Shown piece by piece: positions 24,800 through 33,769 of a stretch of DNA of 48,349 nucleotides (positions within the stretch are counted from its first letter, which is position 1; each line of letters begins with the position of its first letter). Made by a program: the position numbers and the translations under genes. This DNA comes from JBAVVD01 sp049697115. Lineage in GTDB: Bacteria; Acidobacteriota; Aminicenantia; Aminicenantales; UBA4085. Location of the stretch: positions 1 to 48,349 of the forward strand of contig JBAVVD010000083.1 in assembly GCA_049697115.1 (NCBI GenBank), read 5' to 3'. A model generated the notes under the pieces. That model was not told where the DNA came from, searched no databases, and was given only the letters and a program-made list of their open reading frames with translations.

Positions 24800-26943
24800 A
24801 AAAAATCACGCTGCTGGCTCTATTCGCCATGGGGATGTGGGGCTGTGTGATGATCAGCCAGAGCTACAGGCTCGGGACTCAAGCCGAAATGAATCAGAAT
24901 TGGGATGAAGCCATTCAATTCTATGAAAAGGCCGCCCTGGAAAATCCGAAGGATCCTGTGTACCGCATTGCTCTTGACCGGGTCAAAATCAAGACCAGCC
25001 TCTATTACGTTCGGGAAGCCAGACAGCTTGCCGCCCAGGGAAAAAAGGAAGAAGCCAAAGCCGCCTATGCCAGGGCTCTTTCTTATAATCCGAGAGATAT
25101 GGCGATTGCCATGGAGGCCAAGGCCCTGGCCGAAGCACCGGAAAAAGAGCCGGAACCGGCCATTGAAAAAATTGAGTTTCCGATTGCCCTCCAGGCCAAA
25201 GAGGAGAGCCTGGATTTGAAGTTTCCTTCGCCGACGAGCCTGAGGGCGATTTTTGAAACTCTGGGGAAGGCCGCCGGGATCAACGTCATATTTGATGAGA
25301 ATTTCCGTGATATCCTGTTTGCCATTGACCTGACGAACAAAAGTTTCAAACAGGCCATGCGCTCCCTCTGTCTGGCGAGTAAAAATTTCTACAGGATTGT
25401 GGATGAGAAGACGGTCATTGTCGTCCCGGACCAGCCGCTGAAGAGAATGCAGTACGAAGTGAACGTCATAAAGACTTTTTATCTCTCCAATGTCAATGCC
25501 CAGGACATGTTGAGCGCCCTCTCCCAGATGCTCCGCACCCAGGTGCGGGCGCCCAACATCATTTTTGATAAAAATCTGAATTCCATCACGATTAAGGATA
25601 CGCCCCAAAATATTGAATTGGTCGGTAAGCTGCTCAAAATCTGGGATAAGCCCAAAGGCGAGGTCATCATTGATCTGGAAATCATGGAAGTTTCCCGGGT
25701 CAAGCTTAGGCAACTGGGCCTGGACTTTGACCAGAATGTCCTCGGTTTCAGATACGGTGGGACGGAAGGGACAAATGAGACCAGCTGGTTTAACCTCAAA
25801 GATATAGATTTTTCCAAGGCCAGCAATTTCAGCCTCAGCTTACCCATTTCCTTCATCCAATTTTTAGAAAAGGATGCGGATACGAAAATCATCGCACAGC
25901 CGCGGCTCCGTGGAGTCGCCGATGAGCCCATCCGACATCTTGTCGGACAGAAGGTCCCCATTCCCAGGGCCACATTTTCGCCGATTGCGGCTGGAGGAGT
26001 CAGCCAACAGCCCATCGTCAGTTATGATTTACAGGATGTGGGGATGGAGGTCATGATTACCCCGAGGGTTCATTTTGAGAAGGAGATCACTCTGACCCTG
26101 GAAATCAAAGTCACATCCATCGGCGGCACAGGCATAGCGGACATTCCGATCCTTAACACACGGGAGGTTAAGAACGTCATCCGATTAAAAGATGGCGAGA
26201 CGAACCTCCTGGCCGGTCTGCTCAGGAATGAGGAGAGAAAATCCTTGAAAGGGATCCCGGGCCTCAAAGATATTCCGCTGATCGGCCGGCTTTTTTCGGC
26301 GGAGGATACAACGATCGAGCAGACCGATGTCATTCTGATGATCACGCCTTACATTATTCGCACAATCCCGCTCACTCCCGAAGACCTTAAACCCCTCTGG
26401 GTGGATATGGAAGAGGTCTCCGCTGCGGAGAGGCCGGGGCTGGCGGCTTTTGAAGAAGATGTTCTTGGCCGGGAACTGGATGCGGAGGCGGCCCGGAGAG
26501 CCTTGGAGAGGAGAAGAGCGGTCGAAGCCGAAAACCAGATCTTTATTAACCCGGTGAACTTTGAGGCGCCTCAAGGCCGCGAATTCCGCGTCAGCGTCAA
26601 TATCCGCTGCAACCAGGATATTGGAAACCTGTCCCTCAATTTGAATTTTGACGCCAATCGGCTGACATTGAAAGATGTGGTTGAGGGAGGGTTTATCCGG
26701 CAGTTGAGAGAGGCGGTGCCTTTCTTCAAAAATATCGATAACACCGCCGGCGTCTGCACGATCGGTTTTTCCAGCCCGGAGCCTGGCCGCGGCTTAAAGG
26801 GGGGAGGAAATTTAGCCACCTTGCTCTTTGAAGCCAAAAGCCAGGGGGAGAGCAAAGTGTCTATTGCCGCGCTGACGGCGATATCTTCCGTTGGGCAGGT
26901 GATCCATTTTCAGACATCGGAATCCCGCATTATCATCCGCTGA
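24796..26943 (+). CDS. pilQ: PilQ-type secretin lipoprotein with C-terminal cohesin-like domain
   Basis: A 715-aa outer-membrane secretin. Lipobox ending at C17 (MGMWGC), then TPR-like repeats (about 28-110), an STN/N0 domain (about 130-210), an N1 domain (LSNVNAQDMLSALSQML), and the secretin core (about 300-525; IAQPRLRGVADEPIRHLVGQ, VGMEVMITPRV, LAGLLRNEERKSLKGIPGLKDIPLIGRLF). After residue about 580 an extra domain follows: FRVSVNIRCNQDIGNLSLNLNFDANRLTLKDV ending in ISSVGQVIHFQTSESRIIIR, the pattern of a cohesin/CBM-like beta sandwich. Canonical PilQ ends after the secretin core, so this tail is an unusual addition. Last gene of the pilus operon. Confidence 0.9.
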   Translation: MKKITLLALFAMGMWGCVMISQSYRLGTQAEMNQNWDEAIQFYEKAALENPKDPVYRIALDRVKIKTSLYYVREARQLAAQGKKEEAKAAYARALSYNPRDMAIAMEAKALAEAPEKEPEPAIEKIEFPIALQAKEESLDLKFPSPTSLRAIFETLGKAAGINVIFDENFRDILFAIDLTNKSFKQAMRSLCLASKNFYRIVDEKTVIVVPDQPLKRMQYEVNVIKTFYLSNVNAQDMLSALSQMLRTQVRAPNIIFDKNLNSITIKDTPQNIELVGKLLKIWDKPKGEVIIDLEIMEVSRVKLRQLGLDFDQNVLGFRYGGTEGTNETSWFNLKDIDFSKASNFSLSLPISFIQFLEKDADTKIIAQPRLRGVADEPIRHLVGQKVPIPRATFSPIAAGGVSQQPIVSYDLQDVGMEVMITPRVHFEKEITLTLEIKVTSIGGTGIADIPILNTREVKNVIRLKDGETNLLAGLLRNEERKSLKGIPGLKDIPLIGRLFSAEDTTIEQTDVILMITPYIIRTIPLTPEDLKPLWVDMEEVSAAERPGLAAFEEDVLGRELDAEAARRALERRRAVEAENQIFINPVNFEAPQGREFRVSVNIRCNQDIGNLSLNLNFDANRLTLKDVVEGGFIRQLREAVPFFKNIDNTAGVCTIGFSSPEPGRGLKGGGNLATLLFEAKSQGESKVSIAALTAISSVGQVIHFQTSESRIIIR

Positions 26944-27018
26944 AGAAACCTCCTCATATCCTGGGAACAGATGGATTCTGAATAAATATTTCCGGATTGT
27001 CTCGAGCCTCGGTGTTTC

Positions 27019-27564
27019 ATGAATAATCCAGGTGAGGGAAATAGGATTTATATCCTGACGGGCAAAGTCCACTCCGGAAAAACGACTTTTGTGAAAAAGA
27101 CGGTTAAGGAATTGAAAGAGAAAGGGATTGCCGTTGAGGGTTTCCTGAGCGAGAGAATGACCGGGGATGAAAAGGGTCAGGGCTATGATTTAATCGACCT
27201 CAGCCGGGAAAAACCGGTGCCTTTCATCCGCACTTCGGGACAGCCGGAATGGCCGCAGATCGGCCCCTATTTCTTTGATCCACGGGGACTGGCTGAGGCT
27301 CAAAAAATAATCCGCGGGAGCCGCAGGGCAGACCTTCTGGTCGTGGATGAGGTGGGGCCGCTTGAGCTGGGGGGGAGAGGTCTCTGGCCGGCTTTAGAGG
27401 GCGAGCTTTTCCGGCCGTCAAAGAAAATACTGCTGGTTATCAGGGAGAGTCTCCTCAAGGATTTTCTCAGTATTCTCAATCAGAGCGAGGTCAAAATATT
27501 CAAGAGAACTGACGGGCGAATGATTCCCTGCCTGCTGGATGAGCTTCATAGGCGTGGACATTGA
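27019..27564 (+). CDS. THEP1-like nucleoside-triphosphatase (NTPase_1 family)
   Basis: A 181-aa P-loop NTPase. Walker A GKVHSGKT is at 15-22, and Walker B with the family-typical continuation LLVVDEVGPLEL is at about 105-116. The segment GFLSERMTGDEKGQGYDLIDL matches the THEP1 family. It hydrolyses NTPs in vitro in relatives; the cellular role is unclear. It follows pilQ by 75 nt in the same direction but need not belong to the pilus system. Confidence 0.88.
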   Translation: MNNPGEGNRIYILTGKVHSGKTTFVKKTVKELKEKGIAVEGFLSERMTGDEKGQGYDLIDLSREKPVPFIRTSGQPEWPQIGPYFFDPRGLAEAQKIIRGSRRADLLVVDEVGPLELGGRGLWPALEGELFRPSKKILLVIRESLLKDFLSILNQSEVKIFKRTDGRMIPCLLDELHRRGH

Positions 27565-27645
27565 GGTCATATTTTTAATTCCCCTGAAAGAGCGGGGCCG
27601 GCGTTTTGCCGCTTTCCGGATTTTATGTCGCCGGGATCAGGGCAA

Positions 27646-28659
27646 TCAGTCCTGCGGCCGTATAATCACCTTCAGAGATTCTTGGTCTTCAATGACCAGC
27701 CGGAAACCTTTGGCCGTGTCTTTCAAAGGGAGTCTGTGGGTTACCAGATCGTCCACTGTGACGGCTCTCCCTTCAATGAGTTTGATGGCTTCGACGATAT
27801 CCGGCGGTCCGCAATAATAGGAAGTGAGGATCCGGACTTCTTTTGTCCAGAGATCATTGAGAGGGATCAAGACCTCCTTGTCCGGGCCAGGAACAGCAAA
27901 AAAGACGATGACACCCCCCCTATCCACGCACTTCCACGCCTGTTCGATCGCCGAAAGGGCGGACGTGCACAGGAAGACGGCGTCCGCTTTTCTGCCGCTG
28001 TCCTCCACCGATCGCTCCGGAATATTTTCTTGAGCGTGATAGGAAAAATCCACGCCGATCCTCCTGGCGAATTCCAATCTTTGGAGGTTGAGGTCTGAGA
28101 CTCCGATCCGGCATTTCTTATGTTTGGCCAGCTGGATATGGAGCAGGCCGGATAGACCGCTTCCAAACACCATAACTGTCTGTCCCCGCTTCACGTTAGC
28201 AAGATTCTGAGCTCGGATGACACAGGCCAGAGGCTCGATAAAAGTGCTCTGGTCATACGAAATATTTTTTGGCAGAAGGTAGGTTCCGTTCTTGACCAGG
28301 GGCTCGGGAATCAGAATGTATTCCGCAAAGCCGCCCGGCATTCTGTCTTTCACATTGGAGCAGGCCGGATAATGTCCGTTGTGACAGTAGGAACACCGCA
28401 GACACGGCACTTTTGGCGCAACGAATACCCTGTCCCCGGGCTTGTAATCCTTTACTGAGGCTCCCACTTCGACCACTTCTCCTCCGATTTCGTGCCCCTG
28501 GACAAGTGGAGCCCTGGGCATCCTGTACCACTCGACGACATCACTTCCGCAAATTCCACACGCGATCACCTTGACCAGTATCTCTTCAGGACCCGGCCTG
28601 GGCATGGGACGTTCTTCCAGTCGAATATCTCTGTTGTTATACCAGACCGAGACTTTCAA
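27646..28659 (-). CDS. zinc-binding alcohol dehydrogenase (sorbitol/threonine dehydrogenase type)
   Basis: A 337-aa medium-chain dehydrogenase. Catalytic zinc ligands: C37 (CGICGSD) and H56/E57 (GHE). The structural zinc loop has C86, C89, C92 and C100. The nucleotide site VMVFGSGLSGLLHIQLA carries a GxGxxG-type turn. It should oxidise or reduce a polyol or sugar derivative with NAD(P). TTG start at 28659; the next Met at residue 19 would remove the first strand. It lies 12 nt after lsrF in the same operon, suggesting that the substrate is related to the LsrF product. Confidence 0.9.
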   Translation of the reverse strand: MKVSVWYNNRDIRLEERPMPRPGPEEILVKVIACGICGSDVVEWYRMPRAPLVQGHEIGGEVVEVGASVKDYKPGDRVFVAPKVPCLRCSYCHNGHYPACSNVKDRMPGGFAEYILIPEPLVKNGTYLLPKNISYDQSTFIEPLACVIRAQNLANVKRGQTVMVFGSGLSGLLHIQLAKHKKCRIGVSDLNLQRLEFARRIGVDFSYHAQENIPERSVEDSGRKADAVFLCTSALSAIEQAWKCVDRGGVIVFFAVPGPDKEVLIPLNDLWTKEVRILTSYYCGPPDIVEAIKLIEGRAVTVDDLVTHRLPLKDTAKGFRLVIEDQESLKVIIRPQD

Positions 28660-28671
28660 ATGGAGAGCCTG

Positions 28672-29550
28672 TTACCGGTTTTTGAATGTGTGGTAGAGGT
28701 CAAGCGCCCTTTCCGGCGTCTCATTTTCGTGGACGACTGCGCGGACGGCTTGAATCATGGCCGCCGGCGAATCGGATTGAAAAATATTGCGTCCCATATC
28801 GACGCCGCTTGCGCCCTTCTGGACCGCCTTGTAGGCCATGGTCAGCGCTTCCAATTCGGGAATTTTTTTGCCTCCGGCCATCACAATCGGCACTGGACAA
28901 GAAGTGGTGACGGTCTCGAAGTCCTTTTCGACATAATAGGTTTTGATGAAATGGACGCCAAGCTCGGCACAAATCCTTGTGGCCAGCCTGAAGTATTGGG
29001 CGTCATGGTTCATGTCCTTTCCGACGGCGGTCACGGCCATGGTGGGGATTCCGTACCGCGTGCCCAGGTCCACCAGTTGTGTCATGTGGCTGATCGATTC
29101 CTTTTCATGTTCTCCGCCGATAAAAACCTGAACTGCCATGGCACAGACATTGAGACGCAGGGCGTCTTCAATATCCACGGTGATCTCTTCGTTGGAAAGC
29201 TCTTTGAGTATGCTGGCTCCTCCGGATACTCTAAGCACAATTGGTTTCAGGATCGAGGGAGGAACGATGCTTCTGAGAATGCCCCTGGTCAGCATCAGGC
29301 TGTCGGCATAAGGCGCCAGAGGCAGGATATGGACATCAATGCGTTCCAATCCAGAGGTCGGGCCTTGAAAGTATCCATGGTCAATGGCCAGCATGACCGT
29401 CCGTCCGTCCTCTGGATTAAAGATGCGCGCCAGCCTGTTTTTCATCCCCCAATCCTGAGAGCCGGATCCTTTGAGAAAAAAGGCCTCTGTCTTTTGAGGA
29501 ATGTCGAAATAATACTTCTTTGCCTCTTTCGTTTCATCCACATCAGGCAT
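28672..29550 (-). CDS. lsrF: LsrF-type thiolase/aldolase (3-hydroxy-5-phosphonooxypentane-2,4-dione thiolase family)
   Basis: A 292-aa class I aldolase-fold enzyme very close to E. coli LsrF: GSGSQDWGMKNRLARIFNP, LAIDHGYFQGPTSGLERID, RGILRSIVPP and FIKTYYVEK are near identical. The Schiff-base lysine K203 aligns at the same residue number as in E. coli. LsrF transfers an acetyl group from phospho-AI-2 breakdown product to CoA. No other lsr genes (lsrK, lsrG, transporter, lsrR) are in the window, so the substrate here may differ. GAGAGAGGT precedes the ATG. First gene of a two-gene operon with the alcohol dehydrogenase, divergent from a class II aldolase. Confidence 0.9.
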   Translation of the reverse strand: MPDVDETKEAKKYYFDIPQKTEAFFLKGSGSQDWGMKNRLARIFNPEDGRTVMLAIDHGYFQGPTSGLERIDVHILPLAPYADSLMLTRGILRSIVPPSILKPIVLRVSGGASILKELSNEEITVDIEDALRLNVCAMAVQVFIGGEHEKESISHMTQLVDLGTRYGIPTMAVTAVGKDMNHDAQYFRLATRICAELGVHFIKTYYVEKDFETVTTSCPVPIVMAGGKKIPELEALTMAYKAVQKGASGVDMGRNIFQSDSPAAMIQAVRAVVHENETPERALDLYHTFKNR

Positions 29551-29608
29551 GTTTGACCTCTCTCACATTTTGGCGGTGCTGACAGCAACTCAGCTTTTTG
29601 CGCCTTAG

Positions 29609-29638
29609 AGTATAGGGAAATCCGAACGGTTCTGTCAA
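29609..29638 (-). promoter_or_regulatory. sigma-70-type promoter of the lsrF-adh operon
   Basis: On the minus strand TTGACA (29638-29633), 18-nt spacer, TATACT (29614-29609). The leader to lsrF is about 50 nt. It sits in the 133-nt divergent region shared with the class II aldolase gene. Confidence 0.65.
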
Positions 29639-29683
29639 ATTATGATATTCTGGATATTCTTGTCTTTGGAGGAGTGATTTAGT

Positions 29684-31108
29684 ATGCTTAAGTCCCGTCT
29701 GAGATCTGCGGCATTTATAACTGGGAAGCCGGTGCACGCTTCAAGAATGATATTCTGCCGGAGCGTTTCAGCCGGTCAGGTCACAATGAAGTCATCGAAA
29801 AGGAAAGAGAACCGGGATATCCTCCGCCTTTTTCAGTCCGTCGGCCGGGCTTCCCTGCGCGTCGATATTCAGGGCAGCCACAGTGGAAATATGGCCGTCA
29901 AGTTCACAGACGAGTCCGGACGGGATCAGGTTGTGGTGACGGCGACCGGCTCACAGAAAGGCGAACTTGAGTCTGAACAGATTTGTTTTTTATCCGCCCG
30001 AAAGACCGATTACGGCGACACCAAGGCCTCATCCGAGACGGAAATTCACGCCCGGATTCTCACTCTCAGAGGGATCCGCGCGTCTTTCCATGCGCATACT
30101 AAAGACCTCACTGTCGCGACTCTGGACGATGCGAAAAAACCCGGTCGGCCTGTGCCTTTTATCCCCATCGATCCGCTCGGTTATTACTCTCTGGGCGGGG
30201 CGATCCCTGTGGACTGGATGGCACTGCCGAGCGGCTCTGCGGAGAGGGCAAAGGTCATCTATGAACGCCTGTCTCAATATCCGGCGATGGTCCTCCAGGC
30301 CCATGGGACGTTTACCAGAGGAAGGACGCTTAAAGAGGCCTTTTTTCTGGCCTGCCTGGCCAACAATTCCGGGGCTATCGTGAGGCTTTCCACAAAGCTC
30401 AGAGTGGATGTGGAAAGCCTGAGGAGGAAAATTCGGACCGCCCCGGACTCCTGCTTTCAGTTCCCGCCGCCCGCTTACACGATTGAGGACGATGAAATCT
30501 GCGAGTTTCCCGAGGAAGAGGAAATCCAGAAAGAAATCGTTAAAACCGGAGCTCGGATTTTTGAGTCCCGCCTTTCTCCATTTCACTCAGGATCCATCTC
30601 TGTCCGCAGCGTCAATGCCATGCTCTATGCGCCAAAGGCTTCGATGCCGCGAGAAATCGGCGGCCCGCTGCTCAGAGTTCCGCTCCCTCCTGGAAAATTG
30701 GATTATCCGGAACTTGCCCTCCATAAAAAGCTCTATGCCGAGAGCCGTTTCCAGACGATTATCCATTGCTATATTCCGGAAGCCGAGGCGCAGGCCCAAT
30801 TTGTCTATCCGGGAGAGAATGCGCCTACAGACCGGATCATTCCCATCGACGCCGAGGGAAGCGTCCTCTACCCGGCCATTCCTGTCGCGCCCCCGAATGT
30901 GGACGTGGAGTCATTGATAAAGCTCCTTCATGACTATAAAGTCGTGGTTGTCCGCGGCGGCGGGATCTGGGCGGCGGGACGTCAGTCTCTCTCCGAAGTC
31001 CTTCATCATTCCTCCGCGGTGCGGGAAATCTGTCTCTACCGCATCGGCGCTTTTGAGCAGGGCCTGGACTTGAGAAGAATGGAACTCGGAAAAGCGAAGA
31101 GTGGGTAG
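29684..31108 (+). CDS. tandem class II aldolase/adducin-family protein
   Basis: A 474-aa protein with two class II aldolase/adducin domains. The first (about 45-245) has GSHSGNMAVK and the metal motif HAHTKD with a later LQAHGTFTRGR histidine. The second (about 285-460) starts HSGSISVRS but shows IIHCYIPEAE and VVVRGGGIWAAGR where metal histidines would be, so it looks degenerate and perhaps structural. GGAGGAG at 29668-29674 supports ATG 29684. The family acts on sugar phosphates (fuculose/ribulose phosphate). Divergent from lsrF-adh, which suggests a shared pathway for a phosphorylated sugar; the substrate is unknown. Confidence 0.85.
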   Translation: MLKSRLRSAAFITGKPVHASRMIFCRSVSAGQVTMKSSKRKENRDILRLFQSVGRASLRVDIQGSHSGNMAVKFTDESGRDQVVVTATGSQKGELESEQICFLSARKTDYGDTKASSETEIHARILTLRGIRASFHAHTKDLTVATLDDAKKPGRPVPFIPIDPLGYYSLGGAIPVDWMALPSGSAERAKVIYERLSQYPAMVLQAHGTFTRGRTLKEAFFLACLANNSGAIVRLSTKLRVDVESLRRKIRTAPDSCFQFPPPAYTIEDDEICEFPEEEEIQKEIVKTGARIFESRLSPFHSGSISVRSVNAMLYAPKASMPREIGGPLLRVPLPPGKLDYPELALHKKLYAESRFQTIIHCYIPEAEAQAQFVYPGENAPTDRIIPIDAEGSVLYPAIPVAPPNVDVESLIKLLHDYKVVVVRGGGIWAAGRQSLSEVLHHSSAVREICLYRIGAFEQGLDLRRMELGKAKSG

Positions 31109-31236
31109 AGATGCGGGCGGTTTTCATTTATTTTTTTGCTCGATTTGGTATAAGATAAATAAAATGCAGAGAGGAAGAAACTGTCAGGCCACCTGAGAAA
31201 TAACGAAAGCCTGGAAATTTATGGGAGGAAAAACCG

Positions 31237-32193
31237 ATGAAATTCGAAAAGCTTTATAAAAAAGCGATTGAGATCGGAATAAAGAACGACCTGCGGGGGC
31301 CGGAAGAAATGACCAAAATTCTGGAGGAAGAGAAAGAACAGTTCAAAGACCTCAAGGAGGAAGAGAAGAAGTATTATGACCGCGACAAGCTGTTCAATCC
31401 TTTTTCCGACACGAGGATTTTGAACGGAGATTTGAATTTAGAGGTCCAGAAGGTCATGGTCGGCATTGACATCGAAGTCAGCGAGATTCTTCTCGCCCAC
31501 TGGCTCAACAAAGACGCCGGAGAAAAGATCGACCTTGTGCTCTCGCATCATCCTCTGGGATCGGCTCTGGCCCAGTTGTATGAGGTTATGAAGCTCCAGT
31601 CCAAACTGCTGGCCAAATACGGGGTCACGATCAGCGTGGCGGAGCAGCTTATGGAGAAGAGGATCAGTGAAGTCGAGCGCCGGCTCATGCCGATCAATCA
31701 TACCCGGGAAATCGATGCGGCGAGGATTCTGGGGATTCCACTCATGTGCTGCCATACGCCCGCGGACAACTGCGTCACACATTTTCTTCAGCATAAACTG
31801 GAAAAGGAAAAGCCTCCCAAGTTGAAAGATTTATTGAAAATCATTAAAGGTATTCCGGAATATGATAAATCGGCCAGGCTCCAGGTTCCGCCCAAGATCG
31901 TCAGCGGCTCGGAAAACAATTCCTGCGGCCGGATCTATGTCGATATGACCGGCGGAACCGAGGGCTCCAAGGAAATTTTTGAAAAGGTGGCTGCCGGAGG
32001 CATCAGCACACTTGTCTGCATGCATCTGAGCGAGGACCATCTGGCCAACGCCAAAAAGGCGAACCTGAATGCCGTTATTGCCGGCCACATCAGCAGCGAT
32101 GTTCTGGGCCTCAATCTTCTGCTGGATGAAATTGAGAAAGCGGAAACGCTGAATTTTGTCAGCGTTTCCGGCTTCGAACGGATCCGCCGCTAG
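31237..32193 (+). CDS. Nif3-family (NGG1p-interacting factor) dinuclear metal protein
   Basis: A 318-aa protein with the Nif3 metal motif in DLVLSHHPLGSALAQL and a second histidine region (MCCHTPADNCVTHFL). The end GGISTLVCMHLSEDHLANAKKANLNAVIAGHISSDVLGLNLLLDEIE fits the second half of the fold. The family forms toroidal hexamers with two metals; function is not settled. The N-terminal 60 residues are a charged helical extension. GGGAGG precedes the ATG. Confidence 0.8.
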   Translation: MKFEKLYKKAIEIGIKNDLRGPEEMTKILEEEKEQFKDLKEEEKKYYDRDKLFNPFSDTRILNGDLNLEVQKVMVGIDIEVSEILLAHWLNKDAGEKIDLVLSHHPLGSALAQLYEVMKLQSKLLAKYGVTISVAEQLMEKRISEVERRLMPINHTREIDAARILGIPLMCCHTPADNCVTHFLQHKLEKEKPPKLKDLLKIIKGIPEYDKSARLQVPPKIVSGSENNSCGRIYVDMTGGTEGSKEIFEKVAAGGISTLVCMHLSEDHLANAKKANLNAVIAGHISSDVLGLNLLLDEIEKAETLNFVSVSGFERIRR

Positions 32194-32217
32194 TCTGGAC
32201 CGGTATTTTTTGCGAAA

Positions 32218-32246
32218 TTGACTTATCCGGAGTGTTGGGCTAAAAT
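32218..32246 (+). promoter_or_regulatory. promoter of the tRNA gene
   Basis: TTGACT (32218-32223), 17-nt spacer, TAAAAT (32241-32246), 13 nt before the tRNA 5' end. Confidence 0.65.
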
Positions 32247-32259
32247 CTTACCCACTTCT

Positions 32260-32333
32260 GGCGGCGTAGCTCAGTCGGTTAGAGCATGCGGCTCATATCC
32301 GCAGAGTCGGGGGTTCGAATCCCTCCGCCGCCA
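32260..32333 (+). tRNA. tRNA-Met (CAT anticodon)
   Basis: A complete 74-nt cloverleaf. Acceptor GGCGGCG pairs with CGCCGCC (32326-32332), discriminator A at 32333; D arm GCTC/GAGC; anticodon stem TGCGG/CCGCA around CTCATAT; T arm GGGGG/CCCTC around TTCGAAT. CCA is not encoded. The G-rich acceptor and T arm resemble elongator tRNA-Met. A lysidine-modified tRNA-Ile2 also has CAT and cannot be excluded, because tilS is the next gene. Confidence 0.93.
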
Positions 32334-32407
32334 TTTCCTCAAGGTTCGAAAAGGTTTACAACATTGAATTTCCAAAGACGGGAGTTTCCTGATAAAATTT
32401 GTGGCTG

Positions 32408-33769
32408 ATGGTTCTCAAGAAATTCAAAGAGACTCTGGTCCGCTATCCGCTTCTCCAGCCCGGAGACAAAATTCTTGTGGCGTGCTCCGGCGGCGCGGAC
32501 TCGACGGCTTTGCTGAATCTGCTCCTCCAGGTCCGCGCGGAAATCGCCCTCGAACTATCCGTAGCCCACTTCAACCACCGGCTCCGCCGGAACGCGGAGA
32601 GGGATGAGCGGTTTGTCAAAGATCTCGCCCGAAAACTGGGGCTTCCTCTTTTCGTCAAAAGAAAAAATGTCAGGGCTTATGCCCGGAGATTCAAGTTGAA
32701 TCTTGAGGAAGCGGGAAGAACGCTCCGGTATGAATTTCTCAAAGAGACCGCCGTGAAGATCGGCGCCACCAAAATTGCCACAGGCCACACGATGACCGAC
32801 CAGGCCGAAACCTTTCTCATGCGTCTTCTCCGCGGAAGCGGTCCCCGCGGGCTGAGCGGGATTTACCCGGTTTATGAAGGTCTGATTATCCGGCCCCTCC
32901 TTGAAATCGAGAGGGAAGAGCTGGAATCGTATCTTCAAATAAAAGGCCTGACCTTCCGCCAGGACGAAAGCAATCTCGACAGGCGCTTTCTGCGAAACAA
33001 GATCCGTTTGGACCTCTTGCCCTACCTTAAAAAAAATTATGATCCAGGGATTGTTTCCCGATTGGGCCGGCTGGCATCGATACTGCAGGAAGAAGATCGT
33101 TTTCTTGAGGACGTCTCCAGGGAACGATCTCAATCTTTACTCCAGCGCAGGGGCAATCAAGTCTTTCTGAACGTCGGCGCGCTGGACCTCCTTCCCAGGG
33201 CGCTGGCCCGGCGCTCCATCCGGAGCTTCATTGCTGAGTTGAAAGGGGACCTGAGAGGGATTTCTTTTAAAGATATTGAGTCCATACTCAAGCTGAATGA
33301 AGGAAAAGAACTGTCCCTGAAAAAGGACCTCCGGTTGAGGAGGGAGCGTGGCTTTATTTTTCTTAAAGAAACGACCCGCCGGAAGATTCCGTATGAATAT
33401 GTCTGGGACGGGAAAGCCCCTTTGGAAATCAGGGAATTGGGACTGCGGTTCAGCGGGAAAACAGTGCGGAAGAAAGGCCTCTGGCCGTTTGACGACCGGA
33501 TTCGGTGCTTGTGTGAGCGGCACACAATTGCTTTTCCGTTAACTGTCCGGAGCCGCAGGGAAGGGGACCGTTACCAGCCGCTCGGCTCGCCCGGCCGGAA
33601 AAAACTGAAAGAGATCATGAGGGCCAAAGGCATTCCGGCATCAGAGAGGGAGAGGCATCCGGTTTTTCTCTCTAAAGGCCGGATTGTCTGGGTCCTTGGA
33701 CTCCCGGTTTCAGAAAAATTTAAAGTACCCCCTCAGACAGATTCGGCCTTTTGTATTGAAAAACTATAG
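32408..33769 (+). CDS. tilS: tRNA(Ile)-lysidine synthase
   Basis: A 453-aa ATP-dependent enzyme that converts C34 of tRNA-Ile(CAU) to lysidine. The PP-loop SGGADS is at 27-32 (ILVACSGGADSTALLNL). AHFNHRLR, TGHTMTDQAETFLMRLLRGSG and RPLLEIEREELESYL follow. The C-terminal domain includes TVRSRREGDRYQPLGSPGRKKLKE. The length matches the long form. ATG 32408 is preferred over a TTG three codons upstream. It begins 75 nt after the CAT-anticodon tRNA and may share its transcript. The 3' end overlaps the convergent asnB by 6 nt. Confidence 0.95.
   Translation: MVLKKFKETLVRYPLLQPGDKILVACSGGADSTALLNLLLQVRAEIALELSVAHFNHRLRRNAERDERFVKDLARKLGLPLFVKRKNVRAYARRFKLNLEEAGRTLRYEFLKETAVKIGATKIATGHTMTDQAETFLMRLLRGSGPRGLSGIYPVYEGLIIRPLLEIEREELESYLQIKGLTFRQDESNLDRRFLRNKIRLDLLPYLKKNYDPGIVSRLGRLASILQEEDRFLEDVSRERSQSLLQRRGNQVFLNVGALDLLPRALARRSIRSFIAELKGDLRGISFKDIESILKLNEGKELSLKKDLRLRRERGFIFLKETTRRKIPYEYVWDGKAPLEIRELGLRFSGKTVRKKGLWPFDDRIRCLCERHTIAFPLTVRSRREGDRYQPLGSPGRKKLKEIMRAKGIPASERERHPVFLSKGRIVWVLGLPVSEKFKVPPQTDSAFCIEKL

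Noticed and set aside
28492..29556. Plus-strand 354-codon open frame
   Set aside because: Antisense to lsrF and the alcohol dehydrogenase.
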